64,000 bases of DNA from Mangifera indica. Its lineage: Eukaryota; Streptophyta; Magnoliopsida; Sapindales; Anacardiaceae. Location of the stretch: positions 7,684,988-7,748,987 of the forward strand of contig NC_058140.1 in the NCBI RefSeq assembly GCF_011075055.1. Direction: 5' to 3'. The first letter of the stretch is position 1. Each line of letters begins with the position of its first letter. Of this stretch, positions 24,030-37,199 are shown piece by piece. Below the pieces are notes generated by a model. The model was not told where the DNA came from. It saw only the letters and a list, made by a program, of their open reading frames with translations, and did not search any database. The position numbers and the translations under genes were made by a program.

Positions 24030-24575
24030 TTTTGAACCCCTATTAAACCATTATTATGATATTGTACATAACGATTTAGTTCACCTTCTTGTAAACCATA
24101 ATTGTGTTGTACCTCATAACCTTGTTCCAATCCTTGCACACTATCATGTGTCTATTGAACATCATAGCTAGTAATTTTTGCTAATACATGTACAAACTTA
24201 TAGGTAGTTATTGGAATATATTCTCTAAAGAGGTTAGACATGCTATTAAGACATTCGACATTTTGATCATTTAGGATGTCAATAAGGTTATCATCGTCAA
24301 GATGTCTTGGTTTCATATTTAGCTAAATGTTGTTTAGCCTTCAATCTATATGACATTTTTCATTTAATATATCAATTAATCCCTTAAATACCGTGTACTC
24401 AGGAATTTCAATGACTTTCCTATTACCTCCAACATATTTCATTATACTGTCATCATTTTTTATCCATTACCCTCCATATCAAATGACATCATATTTGACC
24501 ATTTTGATCAATCCCACAATTACCAATATTAATAACTAATTTTATTAGAAACAAACAAGAAGAAAACCAACTTAT
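24030..24575 (-). pseudogene. MULE transposase N-terminal domain remnant
   Basis: Minus strand: a YGG-x-WIKNDDSIMKYVGG pattern, a ChID-x-RLNNI stretch, then PRHLDDDNLIDIL near 24310-24270. This is the layout of the N-terminal domain of plant Mutator-like transposases. It runs towards lower coordinates and is cut off by the gypsy LTR, so it belongs to a different, truncated copy from the one at 27.4-30.0 kb. Confidence 0.55.
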
Positions 24576-25000
24576 TTGTCCTCCAGCATCAAAGCAAACT
24601 GTTCGCTTGGCTTTGGCTTTTCCAATGACTAGTGGCTTCTCTCTAGCATCCTAAGTCTTAACTTTTTCAACCTTTTTGGTTCGTGCAGCTGGAGTGTATC
24701 TAAAGAATGAGAAATTGATCAAACACCTCTTTTTATTTTGCGTCTTAGACATGACATGCGGGCTTGTAGACACTTTACATGGGCGTGTGCCCTGTCATTC
24801 AACTATGGCAATATGCAATTATGCCACGATTTTTATTTTATCTTAAATTCAAACTTTGCTGACGATCCATGGTCATGTATACCCATATACACAAGCATGC
24901 ATCCCTCTAGGAATCGTTAATAAACTTAATTAAAATTTAAGAAAAAATATTAAAATACCTTTGGGCTTACCTATGGGTATTACAGAGAGATGCAACAAAT
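24576..25000. other. No gene seen
   Basis: Sequence between two MULE-related parts. The small ORF at 24738-24920 has no recognisable feature. Confidence 0.4.
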
Positions 25001-26490
25001 ATTTCAACAGTTTTCCTCATTGATGTACCGAATGAAAATACTAAAGGATTCATATGTTTAGAGACTAAGATGAATCTAGGTTCATGGGAGTTACCTCTTT
25101 CTATGTTTACATGCGTTTATATATGTTATCATGAAATGACATGTTTGCAGTATGTCCAAGAAGATGTGCCTCAATAAGAGGTTGTGCCCCAACAGAAGGT
25201 TATGCCCTAGCACGAAAAGTGCCTCAACATGACATGTCTCCCAGTAGGGGGATGTATGCCACCAAAAAGATGTCCCCCCAAAAAAGCTAAGGCCCTTATT
25301 GATCCAAAACAGTTAGCATTTGGTTATATTCTAAAAAAAGGTAAACAATTGATTTATCTATTAACCAATCCAACTAAGACAAGGAGGATGTTCCAGTGAA
25401 AGACAGTGCACCCATTAATGTCCTAGATGCTTTGAGTAAGCTAACTATTGTATCGAACTCAACATTACCATAGTTTTACATAACATTCAATCGATGGTGC
25501 CATAGTGCATCAAATAATGATCACATATGTGTTTTCTTTGCAAAACCCAGTGGTATAATAGGACATATGCACAAAGGCAACTTATGGACCCCATTGGTTA
25601 TTAAGGGGCAGTGGCTAAAGGGCTTAGTATGCAATCGTCTTATTTTACATATGTTATTTCACACCGTTCAACTTATGATTTCATTTCTTTTCCAATATAA
25701 TACGCCAAAGCTTTCCTTGAAGAACTTTGTTATGACCTTTGGGATAGTAACTGGACAAGAATGTCTACCCAGTTAGTGAGACTTCTGTCATCCTAGGCAC
25801 AAGAGTTTGTCAAATTAGGTTTGGAAATAAAGTGGCCACCATTTTTCCTACATCAAATCCATAACATCTCTCCCCAACTGCCAAATGAATACTTTCGGCC
25901 ATAGAACGTGGTTAAGAAAGTGATGCACTTTTACTTGTTTGTGATGTGATATGATGTTAAATTAAGTTTAATTTGTACTATGTCACAAGTGTACTTTCCC
26001 ATCAACATTGACAACTAACACTAGATCTACAGTGAAATTGTTCTGAAGGAGTAGACAATGTATATGTACAACTCCATGGAATATATAACAAGTAAAGTGA
26101 AATTTATGGAGTTTATGGCATTGCATAAGATATTGTTGTACCTTAACTGTGGCTAGCAATTATTATCAAACAAGGGGTATCCAACCATCGCCCAAGTTGA
26201 CCAAATTAAAATTTACGTGTGTCCACAATGTCCCCAATTTAGAAGCCAGCATCAAAAGATTGTGGAGTTTTTATGCTCATGCTTATCAAGTACCTTGCAC
26301 GAAATTGTGTGTTTAACTTTACAGCCAAGCATTTAAAGTTTCTTCGGAAACAAGTGGCTATATGCGTATTTCATGGGAGAACTTTTGGTATGAAAGATGT
26401 TATGCTCATGTTTTATATTTACATAATTTATTTAACCTTTTTGTTAGTGAAATATTTTGAGTGTTTGTGCAAATATTGAGGACTATGATT
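25000..26490 (+). pseudogene. Ulp1-like (C48) cysteine protease remnant, MULE cargo
   Basis: Plus-strand reading gives the Ulp1 core: a VYFPINIDN stretch at about 25990 (the family's VYxPxN, catalytic His of GTHW degraded), an MYMYNSM stretch near 26055 (the YDS position), then CGVFMLMLIKYLARNCVFNF at about 26260-26330 (catalytic Cys of the DCGxF motif retained) and LRKQVA. Ulp1 proteases remove SUMO. Plant Mutator-like elements of the Kaonashi/CUMULE type carry such a gene opposite to the transposase, as here. Multiple stops and frame changes. The upstream repeats (CCCCAACAG..., CCTCAACATG..., 25160-25260) are low-complexity. Confidence 0.65.
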
Positions 26491-26918
26491 AATAGAGGGT
26501 GTGAACTGTTATTGGCAATTTATGTCATGTGTATTTACATTTGCACAATTTATTTAATTAATCACTTTGTATTTATATATTCTACTTTTTTTTTTTTCAT
26601 GATTAGGCTACTTCAATGTTTTATACATAGATAATGACTACAATAAAGAATTTTAAATTAGAGCAAATCTTTCACCTATCAATCTTCAATCTTACTTTCA
26701 AGACAATGTGAGTAAATCAATTCAACAAATCAAAATGAAATTGAAATGAAGAAGAAATTAGGTGGTTGCATATATATAACTTGTATTGTATTAGCTTTAA
26801 GTGTATTCCACCATTTAAATTATACACATCGTTTGATGGTTGTCCATTGTACAAAGCATTGACATGTGAAACTTTAAGTCACTATTTTTGTATTTGAACT
26901 AGATTATGCATATGCATT

Positions 26919-27003
26919 TCTAAGAGAAAGAGGCTTAGAAATGCAGATGTTGACATGTAGAACTACCATTAACATCTACATTTTTAAGCCTCTATCTCTT
27001 AGA
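26919..27003. repeat. Inverted repeat, 33-bp arms, 19-nt loop
   Basis: The arm at 26919-26951 and the complement of 26971-27003 match at 30 of 33 positions. One of the three differences would be a G:U pair in RNA. The dimensions fit a small foldback element or small-RNA precursor. It sits between the Ulp1 and transposase remnants. Confidence 0.8.
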
Positions 27004-27399
27004 TCATGGACCTGTTGATTGCTCATTTTGCCATAACTCGTTCACCTCCTCAAGAGGTTTTTTAGACACTTCAAGTTGTCATTGCATGTGGTCAATAAAT
27101 TAAGTTTCCATTGCTTGAAACAAATTAAGTTAGCAAATTCATTTTCAATAAATATGGTCATAATACATAAGACATTAAGGAATGTGGCATGACTTTGTAT
27201 CGTTTTCTTAGAAAATTTCTTCTTTAGACAGTAGTGATAAATCTGATCTAGCTATTCTTTGGATTGGCACAATTCTCTCTATCAAATATAATTAAAGTTT
27301 TGTATGAAGTCAACAAATAATGAATTAACAACTCAGTTTAATTATGACTAATGTTTCAACATTAAATTACATTAAAAATCAATACACAAAATAAACCAA

Positions 27400-30030
27400 G
27401 ATAAACTATTTGGCTGACTGCGGTAAGTGTTGGTGGCGACAAAATCGTCCTTTGCTATTACCAAATTCACAAGATAAGGTAATGATGAGCATTGAAGCTA
27501 AACTCTAATAATTAAGCTAGTATGTCCAAGTTGATGGCATCAGTAACAAATATGTTGATAAACTTTTTCTCCTTATGATGACCTCTTTGCATGGCTAGCC
27601 AAACAGTTTGACTATTGGCGTTATATTGCAAAGGGATAAATTATAGATAGATTAGCTAGTTGGGCCTAAGTTGACAGATCCCTTAATGGATTAACATCTT
27701 TTTTATATACCTTTCATAAATATTTTGTGGAGTAGTATACGCTTGCACATCAGAAACAATTTGACAAGTTATTAAACTATGCCACAGAAGTAATGTGTCT
27801 ACATAGAATGTGGGAAAGCTAAAATATTTCGTACTTACATGTCTATTGCACAAGATCAATAATGAATCACATATCATGGACTTTGTATCTATAAAGGTTA
27901 ATTGGTTTGACCACCATGTTGGTAGATTTGTGCATATGTCTAGCAATCGTGTCTCCAGCCCATGGTGTTAACAGGTGAGAGCTCTCATTTGTTCCAAAAA
28001 AAAGAAGAAAACATCAATGATGTCACACTTTGACATATCAAAGCATTGGTACATACATATTGAATGTTTATTAAGATTTGCCTACAAAGTTTCATCTATT
28101 GTAAAACTAATATTGTAGTATGTTTTTAATAAACTCAACCAGTATAGTGACAGACAAACTGTGAATAACCCATGTCAAAGCATTGAAGGACTCAACAATA
28201 ATGGTTGTCACAATGTTGTATTGCAACCCGCCAAAGTGGGCTCATACCTATCTTTTATTAAGCTGTTGAATCAAGATTCACCCGAGATATTCTTCTTATG
28301 ACAACATCATAATTAAGGAGGTAATATGTCTCAATAGCCCTCCAAAATAAATTTCCAATATATTTAGTTTTATTTGACAACTAAATATATTTGACAACAT
28401 CATAATTTTCAACATCATAATTCTCAATAGTTTTATTTGACAACATCATAATTTTCAACATCAAGATTCACCCGCCAAAGTGTACACATGTTACCATATC
28501 GTAGTTACAAAAACTGACAACATTAGGCATTATGTTTTCCATTGATGCAATGATTGAATGATATCAATTTGAAATTATAGCCAAGTTTGGGACATTATCT
28601 ATGCACATATATAGGTACTTAAAGAGCGGTGTTTATGTCTCAATTCTCTCTTTTCCATTAACACTAAAGGCAAGTGAATAAATCTGATTATACCATTTTT
28701 CACAACAACAATGAAAAACGTCCCAAGGCACTTCTCCTTTAAATGTGAAGCGTCAATGCAAATCACCAAACAACAAAACTAGAATCCCTTTATCGAGCAA
28801 TCCAATGCTATGAAGAAGAATTGAAACTAATTTTCTACATCGATGTCAATATGTGTTACAGTTTTTGGGTTTTGTAACTCTAGATTGTGACAATACTAAG
28901 GTGAAAGCAAGAAAGACTTATCGAGAGATCCTCATAATGCATTTATTACATTTTTCTTTGCACGTCACACTTGTGTGTATGATATGTCGATCTTGTACCT
29001 ATTGGCCATGTGGAAAACAATTTCCTTCAATCGACATATGCGATCAACACAAACATTGATATAAGGATTGTTCCTAAAGCTCGGGCACCAGTCTATCTAT
29101 TATGTGACAATATTTGATCATGTAAACAAGTGTATGTCCCCCATAAACTGTAACACCCAAAAGTCTCCATCTTTGTCCCTTGTTGCCCATACTTGCCATT
29201 TACATTGTTTTATTACACACTTAATATCTCATCATTTCCTATGAGAGTGACCTATTCTAAATTGACAACCTGTTTCTAAAGCATTTTTTTTCAAATAATA
29301 CTTTCAATTCTATATATAAAAACCTATTACTTGTAAACTATTGTCTCTTTGTATTTCACGATTACTAATATCCATGTTCTCAACATGGGCTTAGGAACCC
29401 ATTAAAATGGATTAGGATCATGAATGTAACTTGTTTATGCTTTGTGATATACAAAACCATGATGTCCTATGCTACAATTAACCCTGTCATTATGAACATT
29501 GGTTTGACTTCTCTGTATATCTTCTCATACATTATACATTTCAAGGTCTTGGATCGGCACATGTATATGTCGTCATCGTCCACAAACCTCTTGAATTGAT
29601 CATCATCATCATCATATTACCTTACCATTATCATCATACTCCTCATTATCATCATCATCATCACCGTAATTCACATCATACTCCAGAAAACAGTGTAGTT
29701 ATGTCTAATCATATCTTGGATTATCCTTTATTTCTTCCTCATCAACCTATTCTTCTTGCAAATTCTCTTTTCCTTCGATGTGACTCTCAGTAACAAAAAT
29801 TGTGCTGATCCTTGTCTATTTCTTGCTACCACCATCACACACTCAACATCATCACCATCTCGAATCTCATATGACCTTCCACACACTAATGTTTTACTAG
29901 GGATAAATATATGCACATTTGATTGACTTTAATTGATTCTAAGACGATAACATAAATTCATGACAAATCTTTTGAAATCAGCACTTGTGCTGATGCTAAT
30001 CACTTTTTTATCTTCCACCAATATATCTCA
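27400..30030 (-). pseudogene. Mutator-like (MULE) transposase remnant
   Basis: Minus strand, in family order: an acidic region (YGDDDDDNEEYDD) at about 29670-29620; the FLYWCH-like WQVWATRDKDGDFWVLQF with HLFT near 29190-29130; then KIDISYTQV with NPKTVTHIDID (the family's NPGTxxxI) at about 29000-28840. The catalytic-region lead IDG/ASHLKEKCLGTFF with IHLPLVLMEKRE (family PLAFAIVDxE) follows at about 28770-28660. Last come a T-x-NIVESFNAL-like stretch (about 28210) and a SWIM-like C-terminus (VHDM, FIIDL, then TCKYEIF) at about 27890-27800. Stops and frameshifts throughout, plus a scrambled patch at 28290-28490. MULE transposases cut and reinsert elements; this one is dead. Confidence 0.8.
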
Positions 30031-31132
30031 TTACATTGTCATCTCCTATAATTCATTGCCTCTAAAGTCAATCATAAATGCGGTTTGTTCTGTTTTTACT
30101 AAAAATAAACCTATTATATAAGAAAATAAACTTGTAACATAAGCAAATAAACTCGAAAAGTTAAATATTAATTAATTAGGGGTTTGGAAGAACAAGTAGA
30201 CGACCTTGCCTAACCCAGGTGAGCTCTCCAAACTTGCCTACTTGTCGTTCTTCATCAGATACTTGAATTTCACCCCAAACACATCGTAAACAATCATTCT
30301 ATCTAATCTAATAAAATTTTCCAGTTAAACTATTAGTACTAACTAATTTAACTAACACAACAAAATTTATCAATAAAATCTTATTTCCCAAAAATCACAA
30401 AGTTTGTCGACTTGATTTTTTTGGTTTTCAGTTGTAAAACAAAAAAAAAATACATAAGATTAGGGGTTTAGATCAAAACTGATCTAGAGTAGAATGAGTT
30501 TGATACAAGATCTTTGTAAAACAACAACTATTTTGTTATCAAAAGCCGGTTGAAACTTATATTTTTAAGATTAAAGACAAGAATAATTTTGGTATTATGT
30601 TAAACTTTATGATATAAATTTAGTGAATAAAATGTACAGTAAATTTATGTAGGTGGACCCTAGAGGAAGTGAAAATTTCAATTTCCCTTATATTTGACAT
30701 TGAATGTGAATAAAATTATGAGAAAATAGAAGTAGCATTAAAGTTATGTAAATTAACATAGTCTTGATTGCTAAGCTAGAAACTTAATATATGTTTTTTC
30801 ATCAGTAAGTTACCTTGTTTTAAGATTATATTTTTGTCTTCATAAAACCTTTCATATATTGGAATTGTTACAGATGTCAGCATAACAAAATAGCATAACA
30901 AATGACGAAGGCGGTTAAAAGTAACAATCAGAAGCGTGTTTACAATAGTGAGTCCTGTCATTGGGACATCACCAAAGTTACAATCCAATTTTACAACAAA
31001 ATTACATTGACAATAATTCTCTATCCTAATAAAAAAAAGGAAAAAAAAAAGGGGCAACTCTAAGAAATGGTGGTTATTACTGTTTTTTCCACTTGCACTT
31101 ACAACACTTTTTTTGTATGTGTTTTTATTGTC
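30031..31132. other. Intergenic, 3' flank of the tubby-like gene
   Basis: The part next to 31133 is probably 3' UTR of the minus-strand gene. No other gene motif. A short imperfect inverted repeat (GAAGAACAAGTAGACGAC with CTACTTGTCGTTCTTC) spans 30187-30255. Confidence 0.4.
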
Positions 31133-33695
31133 CTATTCACAAGCAAGTTTAGTGTCAAAGCTGCTCAAGCATATAGCAAACGCCTGAAACGCTGAGAGGG
31201 GATAACGATAATCCATGGTGAACATGTCTTTTCCAACTTTACCAAACTGCAGAATTATCTTATCATGGTCCACTGGAGCTGGTTGTGATGGAGTGGGTGC
31301 AGCCACAGCCGGCTGTGTAGCGGCAACCAACTGAAAATTCTTAACAGATGCAACAGTGACTCTTCCCCTAAAATTCAGACACCAACACTGCAGTTGTTCA
31401 TGCCATCTTGGGGCCTTGTTTTTGAGAATCAGGGGCCTCATTTTTCCATCATCATCATCATGGATCTCAGAAAATCGTGCACTACTAAATTCAACTGAGT
31501 GGTCAAGAGACTTTGAGAAGGAGATGCTCCGAAATGAGTCCTCAAGAGAGCGAGGAAGAAGCTCTTGCTGTCCAGGTACAGTGCCACCAGCCTCAAGTGC
31601 TGAGGCTGGAACTGAGTGCATGCTGCAATGCATCCTTCGTGGGCCACGGGTTCCAAGCACATTTAGCTCATATGCGATCTGGGCTACATTATATCTTCCA
31701 GTTGGGAGTTTTGGGGAAACCTTTTTGGAATAAAATCTACGACTTGTACGCCCAGGAGGAGGGATATTAGCAGAGGAATATGGTGGCTGCGTGTCATATA
31801 TTATGAATTTTGTCCCAAGGAAATTTGATCTGCAAAATTAAATAGTTATATTATTAAATGTAATCTACTTAATAGAGATCAACTTATAACCTTTATTTCT
31901 CACAATGAAAACTTGAAACAATAAATCAAATAGAAGAAAAGAAAAAGACGAAAGAAAATCTCTAATAAAGCTTGATGCCAAGCAAAAAAATATGCAATAT
32001 TTAACTTTAATGGAATTGTAATAAAGTGAGAAGACCTATATCCGTACGAATAGGTTTTGTAATCCGCTTCAGGACAGATTTTGAATGATTTCAGTCTTTA
32101 GTCTCACCTCAATTTTCCAATATAAGTACTGCTTGACCTTGAAAAGTTGTTGGCATCCATTGAGATTACATACTCTGTGTAAGTAGTTCGATGGGTCCTT
32201 TTTGCAGAAAGAAGAAATTTCCCATTTTCGACTAACAAGGCTGCAAGAGAGGTAACATTTATCTTGTCATTAGTACAGTAAGCAAGAAAAAGGATAACTG
32301 CTTGTAATTTATATCATGTTTGATAAATAAGGGGGCTGTTTCAAACTAGAAGACAAAGGACAGTTTAGAGCTCATTAGTTCTATACATTTCAGAATAGAA
32401 TATAAAATATAATGCACACATCCCAAAGGATTTTATATAGATACATGAGGTGATCAGATTCCACTAACACTTGATTTTGATCTCATACCCAATACTAATA
32501 TCTTGAGTATTGTCAAATTTCTTTTCAACTAAACTTATTTACAGTATGTCACTTACATGGATATGTCGCATCTACAATAACCAGTAACAAGCATATAACA
32601 AATATAATGATTAGTGATTGAAATCACAGGGCCATAACAATTATAGGAAAGGAGGATGATAGCTTCCTTTTTCTATCTAAGTGGATTATTAGTCACTCAT
32701 TTGATTTAGCAAACAAATAAGATTCAAAAACTTCCTATATTTCATATTTAATTGATTATCTCCTTCCAATTCATTAAATTCCATTTTATGATAGGCTCAT
32801 CATACTCATCTTATTATTTTATCGATTATCTTTATCATTTTAAGCTTATGAATAGGTTTCCCCCAGATATGCAGAAAACTAACTTGAACGATTAGTGAAA
32901 AAGAAAAATTGCTTTACTACAATCTCTATCTAGTTTCTCCACTCTCTTCTCTCTTTCATATTTTTGCCTTCCATTTTCACCTTCCTGCCCTACATCAATT
33001 AATCTACAATCTCACAAAGACAACACACAATTACAAACATAAATCATATTTGCATTAACAAATTAAAGGGGCAATGCTCACCAGGACTAAGACACAAAAA
33101 GAGGTGATATGTTAAATTAGATTTATCCCTTTTAATGAAGCATTGAATGGTTCCATCACGTGGCCCAGGCTGCAAATTTGAAATAAAATGAAATTAGTTA
33201 TAATTATTTGCAATGCCAAATCAATGTAAAATTTAACAGACATTACATTCTATTAAAGAATAAATGCTTAATAGTTTGTATAAGGAAAATCAATTTTCCA
33301 CAAGAATTCAATAAAAACAACAGAATGAATGAAGCAGTAGGCACTACCTGCTTCAGGGAAACTGGGAAAGTAAGCTTCCCACAGAACTCTGGACTTTTAA
33401 CAATTTCTTTGCACATAGCTCTCCAAGACCGGCAAACTGCAGCACATGCAACAACATGCTTTCGAGCAGGCCAAGAACTCTCACTCTCCTCCAGCCTCTT
33501 GATAACATCAAAAAGCAGTTCTGCGGGAAGACTAGCCCAACGACTATTCTGAATTACATCAGACTGGTCATGTAAATCATTTAACGAAGCATGTGATTTC
33601 CCTCTATGATGTCCACTCAACCTCACGTTGAAACTTCGTCTAGACAAGCTCCCAATACTATCTCTTACATCACGAACTATGCTACGGAAAGACAT
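31133..33695 (-). CDS. TLP (AtTLP1/5-like): Tubby-like F-box protein, 4 coding exons, intact
   Basis: Coding exons (minus strand): 33695-33348, 33240-less block 33169-33082, 32240-32108 and 31829-31133; introns are GT-AG and phases join to 421 residues, normal for the family. Residues 1-50 carry the conserved start [12 protein letters not shown], which fixes the ATG although the frame stays open upstream. An F-box follows at about 52-105 ([20 protein letters not shown]), then the tubby domain from about 115 to the end ([43 protein letters not shown], ending DTKLACE). Known family members tether to the plasma membrane by phosphoinositide binding and join SCF ubiquitin ligases, with roles in ABA and stress responses. 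No lesion seen. The leader is probably spliced: a pyrimidine-rich acceptor-like stretch lies just upstream (about 33790-33890). Confidence 0.95.
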
Positions 33696-34689
33696 GTTGC
33701 AAGCTGTTGACAACTGTTGATATAAATCTCTCTTCTGAATTCTTTTGATCCCAAAAATGAAAAACAACTCAGTTCCCGCCACAAGTCTTATCAAAAGATA
33801 ACCAATCCAGAGACAAAATAAAAGTAAAAAGAAAAAAAAGAAATGAATGAAAAAAAATGAAAAGAAAAAAAAAGTAGTAAAAGCACCCTCACATGGTCTT
33901 AAAAAGACGCCTGAATAGGCCAAGTTTATTTATATAACCTTTCGCTTTGATAGATGTATAGCATCATCCTTTTGAGTCCGTAAACCTTAGTTTCAAGGGA
34001 GAAGCCACCTCACTTTTACTAAACTTATCATATCATAAGAATTTACATATCTTAAGATGTCAAAACATAATTCATAATTATAAAATGAAGGAGAAGCTAT
34101 TTTCCTTCATTATAATGTATAGATTTATTTGGTCAAAAATTCCTATTAACCAGGACAACAAATACTACCCTGTTCATCCATCTGAATAAATTCAAAATTC
34201 ACACCATTTCAGTTAATTTCTTTCCTCCTACCAGTTTTTCAATCGCATACACAAAACACGCAAATGGGAATCTAATTAATTACTTGAAAACAGAAAAAAA
34301 AAAACCAGGCAGGTGGGTTCTTACCCGCAATAGTAAAAAAGCTGAAGCCGGTCAAAGCTCTGCAGTATAATCGCAATCCACCAAAGATCTGAAAACAAGA
34401 AGACAAATGCAACAAAAAGATAAAATAAAACCCATTAACACCTAAAAGAAACAAGGAAAACAGAGATTTGAGTTTGAACCTTAAACTTGCCAAAGACAAA
34501 ATAAAGCCTCCAAAAAACTTCAAATTTGAGAGAACAGAAATTATATAAACAAGAGATCTAAAACTGAGAGAAATCTGACAAAAATTCGACAAACTTCAAT
34601 ATTAGAAAGAACGAAGTCAAGCAAGAGCTGTAACAAAAATACCTTCTTCCTATGGGAGGGAGTTTACTTTTGTTTGTGTTGTGTTTTGT

Positions 34690-34723
<34 letters not shown>

Positions 34724-34740
34724 GTCCGGGCTCCAAAGAA
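33696..34740. promoter_or_regulatory. 5' leader/promoter region of the tubby-like gene
   Basis: Includes a probable 5'-UTR intron (pyrimidine-rich acceptor region at about 33790-33890, candidate donor GTATTT near 34643 on the minus strand) and the CT/GA tract at 34693-34721. The transcription start was not determined. Confidence 0.5.
34693..34721. repeat. (CT)n/(GA)n microsatellite upstream of the tubby-like gene
   Basis: About 14 CT units. On the gene's strand this is a GA repeat, a common feature of plant core promoters and leaders. Confidence 0.95.
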
Positions 34741-37199
34741 TCATTAAATTTAGTTTACAAACAATAACAAAAAGTTGTTTAATCACAAAATTATATTTTA
34801 TTTTGTGGGAGAATTTCAAATCTACCCCTCACTATCAACTTGTGGTTTTTTTGTGGGGGAATAGTAAAAACCACCCTTGAACCTCAACCAACAGCCACAT
34901 GTTAAAATTTACGGGCTCGCTGTAGGGTGTCACTTGTTGAGGCTTGTTGACTGGGCTTCCAAGGGCCGAATGGTTTTGGTTGCATCTGATTCATTGTATG
35001 TTTGGTATTACATCTTAACTAGTTGTAGCTATAATTTCATACATTTCAAGCCATGTATCAATTTTAGAATTCTATTTTCTCATAAATTGTGAGTGGACAT
35101 GCAGTTTACATCATAGAATTGCTGACACATGTCTAAGAATTGTGTTGAACGACCAAGATTGATCTCTTTTTTTTCCCTCTAATTTGGGTATAAAAAGATG
35201 GTTGGCTTAACTCTCTTGTGTTTCAAACAGTTCTTTCTTTGTTGGTCCTTTCATAGCTTCATCTCTTGTTAGTCAATAGGAGGAATATCTTGATTGGTTA
35301 GTAAGAAGCTAGGTAAGTGACTCAAATCCTAGAGTCTTTGCTCGTAGATGAATTAATGTATTTCGTTTTTTTTTTTTTTAACACAAGTGAGAGTTAAGTC
35401 AGTATAGCACTCTTTCGTGTATGTTGGAAGGGGGAATTTTAAAGTCTAATTCCTCTTCGAAGAGAGAGGACACGTTGAATGAGTGTCTATGTGGCTTTCT
35501 AGGTTGGTTGATAGGGGTGTATGCTCTTTTGTCGTTGTAGTAGATAGGATTATGCACTCTTTGTGGATGCATGGAGGTGTCTTACGTCGTAATGGTTTTC
35601 CTAAAATATGTATGTAAAATGATCCTTTTAGGCTTACTATATTGTTGGCGAACTTGATCCTTACTCTTGCCTTATCTCATGCTCTGGACTCCCACTAAAA
35701 AATAACATATGAGGGACACTTATGTCTTTGGTGTCAAGGTCAATATGGAGTTGGAGATCTCATTTGGAAGGGTTCTTGAGATGTTTCTCAAGGGTTTGAC
35801 ATTTTTATGAAACTCGATTTTTTCATGCGATTGCAGTGTTGTGTTAAGATGCTATAGTTTTGAATTATTGTTTATTTAACTCTTGACAATCCTAATTGAC
35901 TAGTTTATCTATGTTTACAGCTTCCATACATGTTTTCTCTTCCCCTTGTTAGAGGATTCGGTTCTTTTAAAAGGGTGACAATCATAAGAGATTGCAAACA
36001 AGGTTAGGGTTGCTACAATGGCAATCAATCATGGATAACGAGAAGGGTTCTAGTTGGAATGTTGTCATGTTGTGTGCATATACTCTAGGATTCCTACTTC
36101 ATGTAGTTGTTTAGAGAAGGCAAGGGATCCACAAGCAATCCATTCTTGTAGGAGACACAAAGAAAGGATTGAGGTTAAGATTCTTGATCATTTCCTTGCC
36201 TAGACTTTGATTCCTAGACCAAGTCATTTCTTTCATTGGAAAAAAATAATGCATATATGGTGGAGATTCAACAGCATATCAAAATGGTATAATGGGAAGG
36301 AATATAATAAATAATTGAAGAGTTATCAATACTCATCTTGTATTTGTAATTGCAGACAAGTACATGTATTGCTAGTTGCTTTTTAGTCTTACTCGAGTAT
36401 ATTGTACTTTGTAATTATAAATGAATACAATTAATTAAATTAAGATATTAGAATATTATTTGTTTCTTCGTTTATTATCAGCACGCTTAAAAGGATTTTA
36501 ACATACACTTTTTTTTACGATTAGTGGACAAATATGAGAGAGAATAAGTACTTAAGAATTTGTTACTTAGGACAACTTGGAGTTGTATAGCTAATTTTAT
36601 AGAGTTTAAGGTGTTCACCTAATTAGTTAGAGTGTTATTGTAATGCATTGCATCAAGTTTACTAATTTCATTGAGATTAAAAAATTTTTACCCTGTTATT
36701 TTATGTTGGTGACCTTTAGGTAATGATAGGATTTGAGCCTATATTTGCAATGGTAGTAATAAGGCCTAAGGAAAGCTTATGGTCATCTAGGTAATGACAA
36801 GGCTTGTACTATTTCCCATTTTGGCTAGATGCTTGTAAAGTTATTTGTGTATTGATATGCAAGAGTGACTGGTGATATTATATTGCTTTTGCAAGCTATA
36901 AACTAGAGAGCAACTATACTCACTTCTTTTTGAAAAGTCTATCACCTTTACATGACTTTCTAGTATACTAGATGGTGATAGGTGGTGTCAGCTATGATTG
37001 ACACACCAAGTTGATAACATATAAGTGTATGTCCTTTATTAAAGTGAATTATATCCCCTTGGAATATTTTGCACGTGTTAATTAGAATGTTGTTAGTATG
37101 AGTTATCGATTGACATTGAAAGTTTACACTTTTCTCACTTTGTGTGAGTCTTACACATATGCAAGAGTTGGATCATCCTTAGAGCCAAGATTGTTAGGG
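34741..37199. other. No gene supported
   Basis: 2.4 kb of non-coding sequence with stops in all frames. LTR-like traces are possible (for example an end-like TTATCAGCACGCTT at about 36476-36489) but no pair of repeats or protein motif backs them. Confidence 0.4.

Noticed and set aside
29596..29793. His-rich plus-strand ORF
   Set aside because: It is the antisense of the acidic region of the MULE transposase.
30187..30255. Short inverted repeat near the MULE start
   Set aside because: Imperfect and short; not enough for a hairpin or terminal-repeat call.
31356..31770. Two plus-strand ORFs of 125 and 85 codons across the tubby domain
   Set aside because: They are exactly antisense to the well-conserved last exon of the tubby-like gene; composition is a shadow of it.
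33208..33552. Plus-strand 114-codon ORF
   Set aside because: Antisense to the F-box exon and its intron; no independent support.
36470..36495. Possible LTR end plus PBS-like TTATCAGCACG
   Set aside because: No paired repeat and no adjacent gag, so it could be chance.
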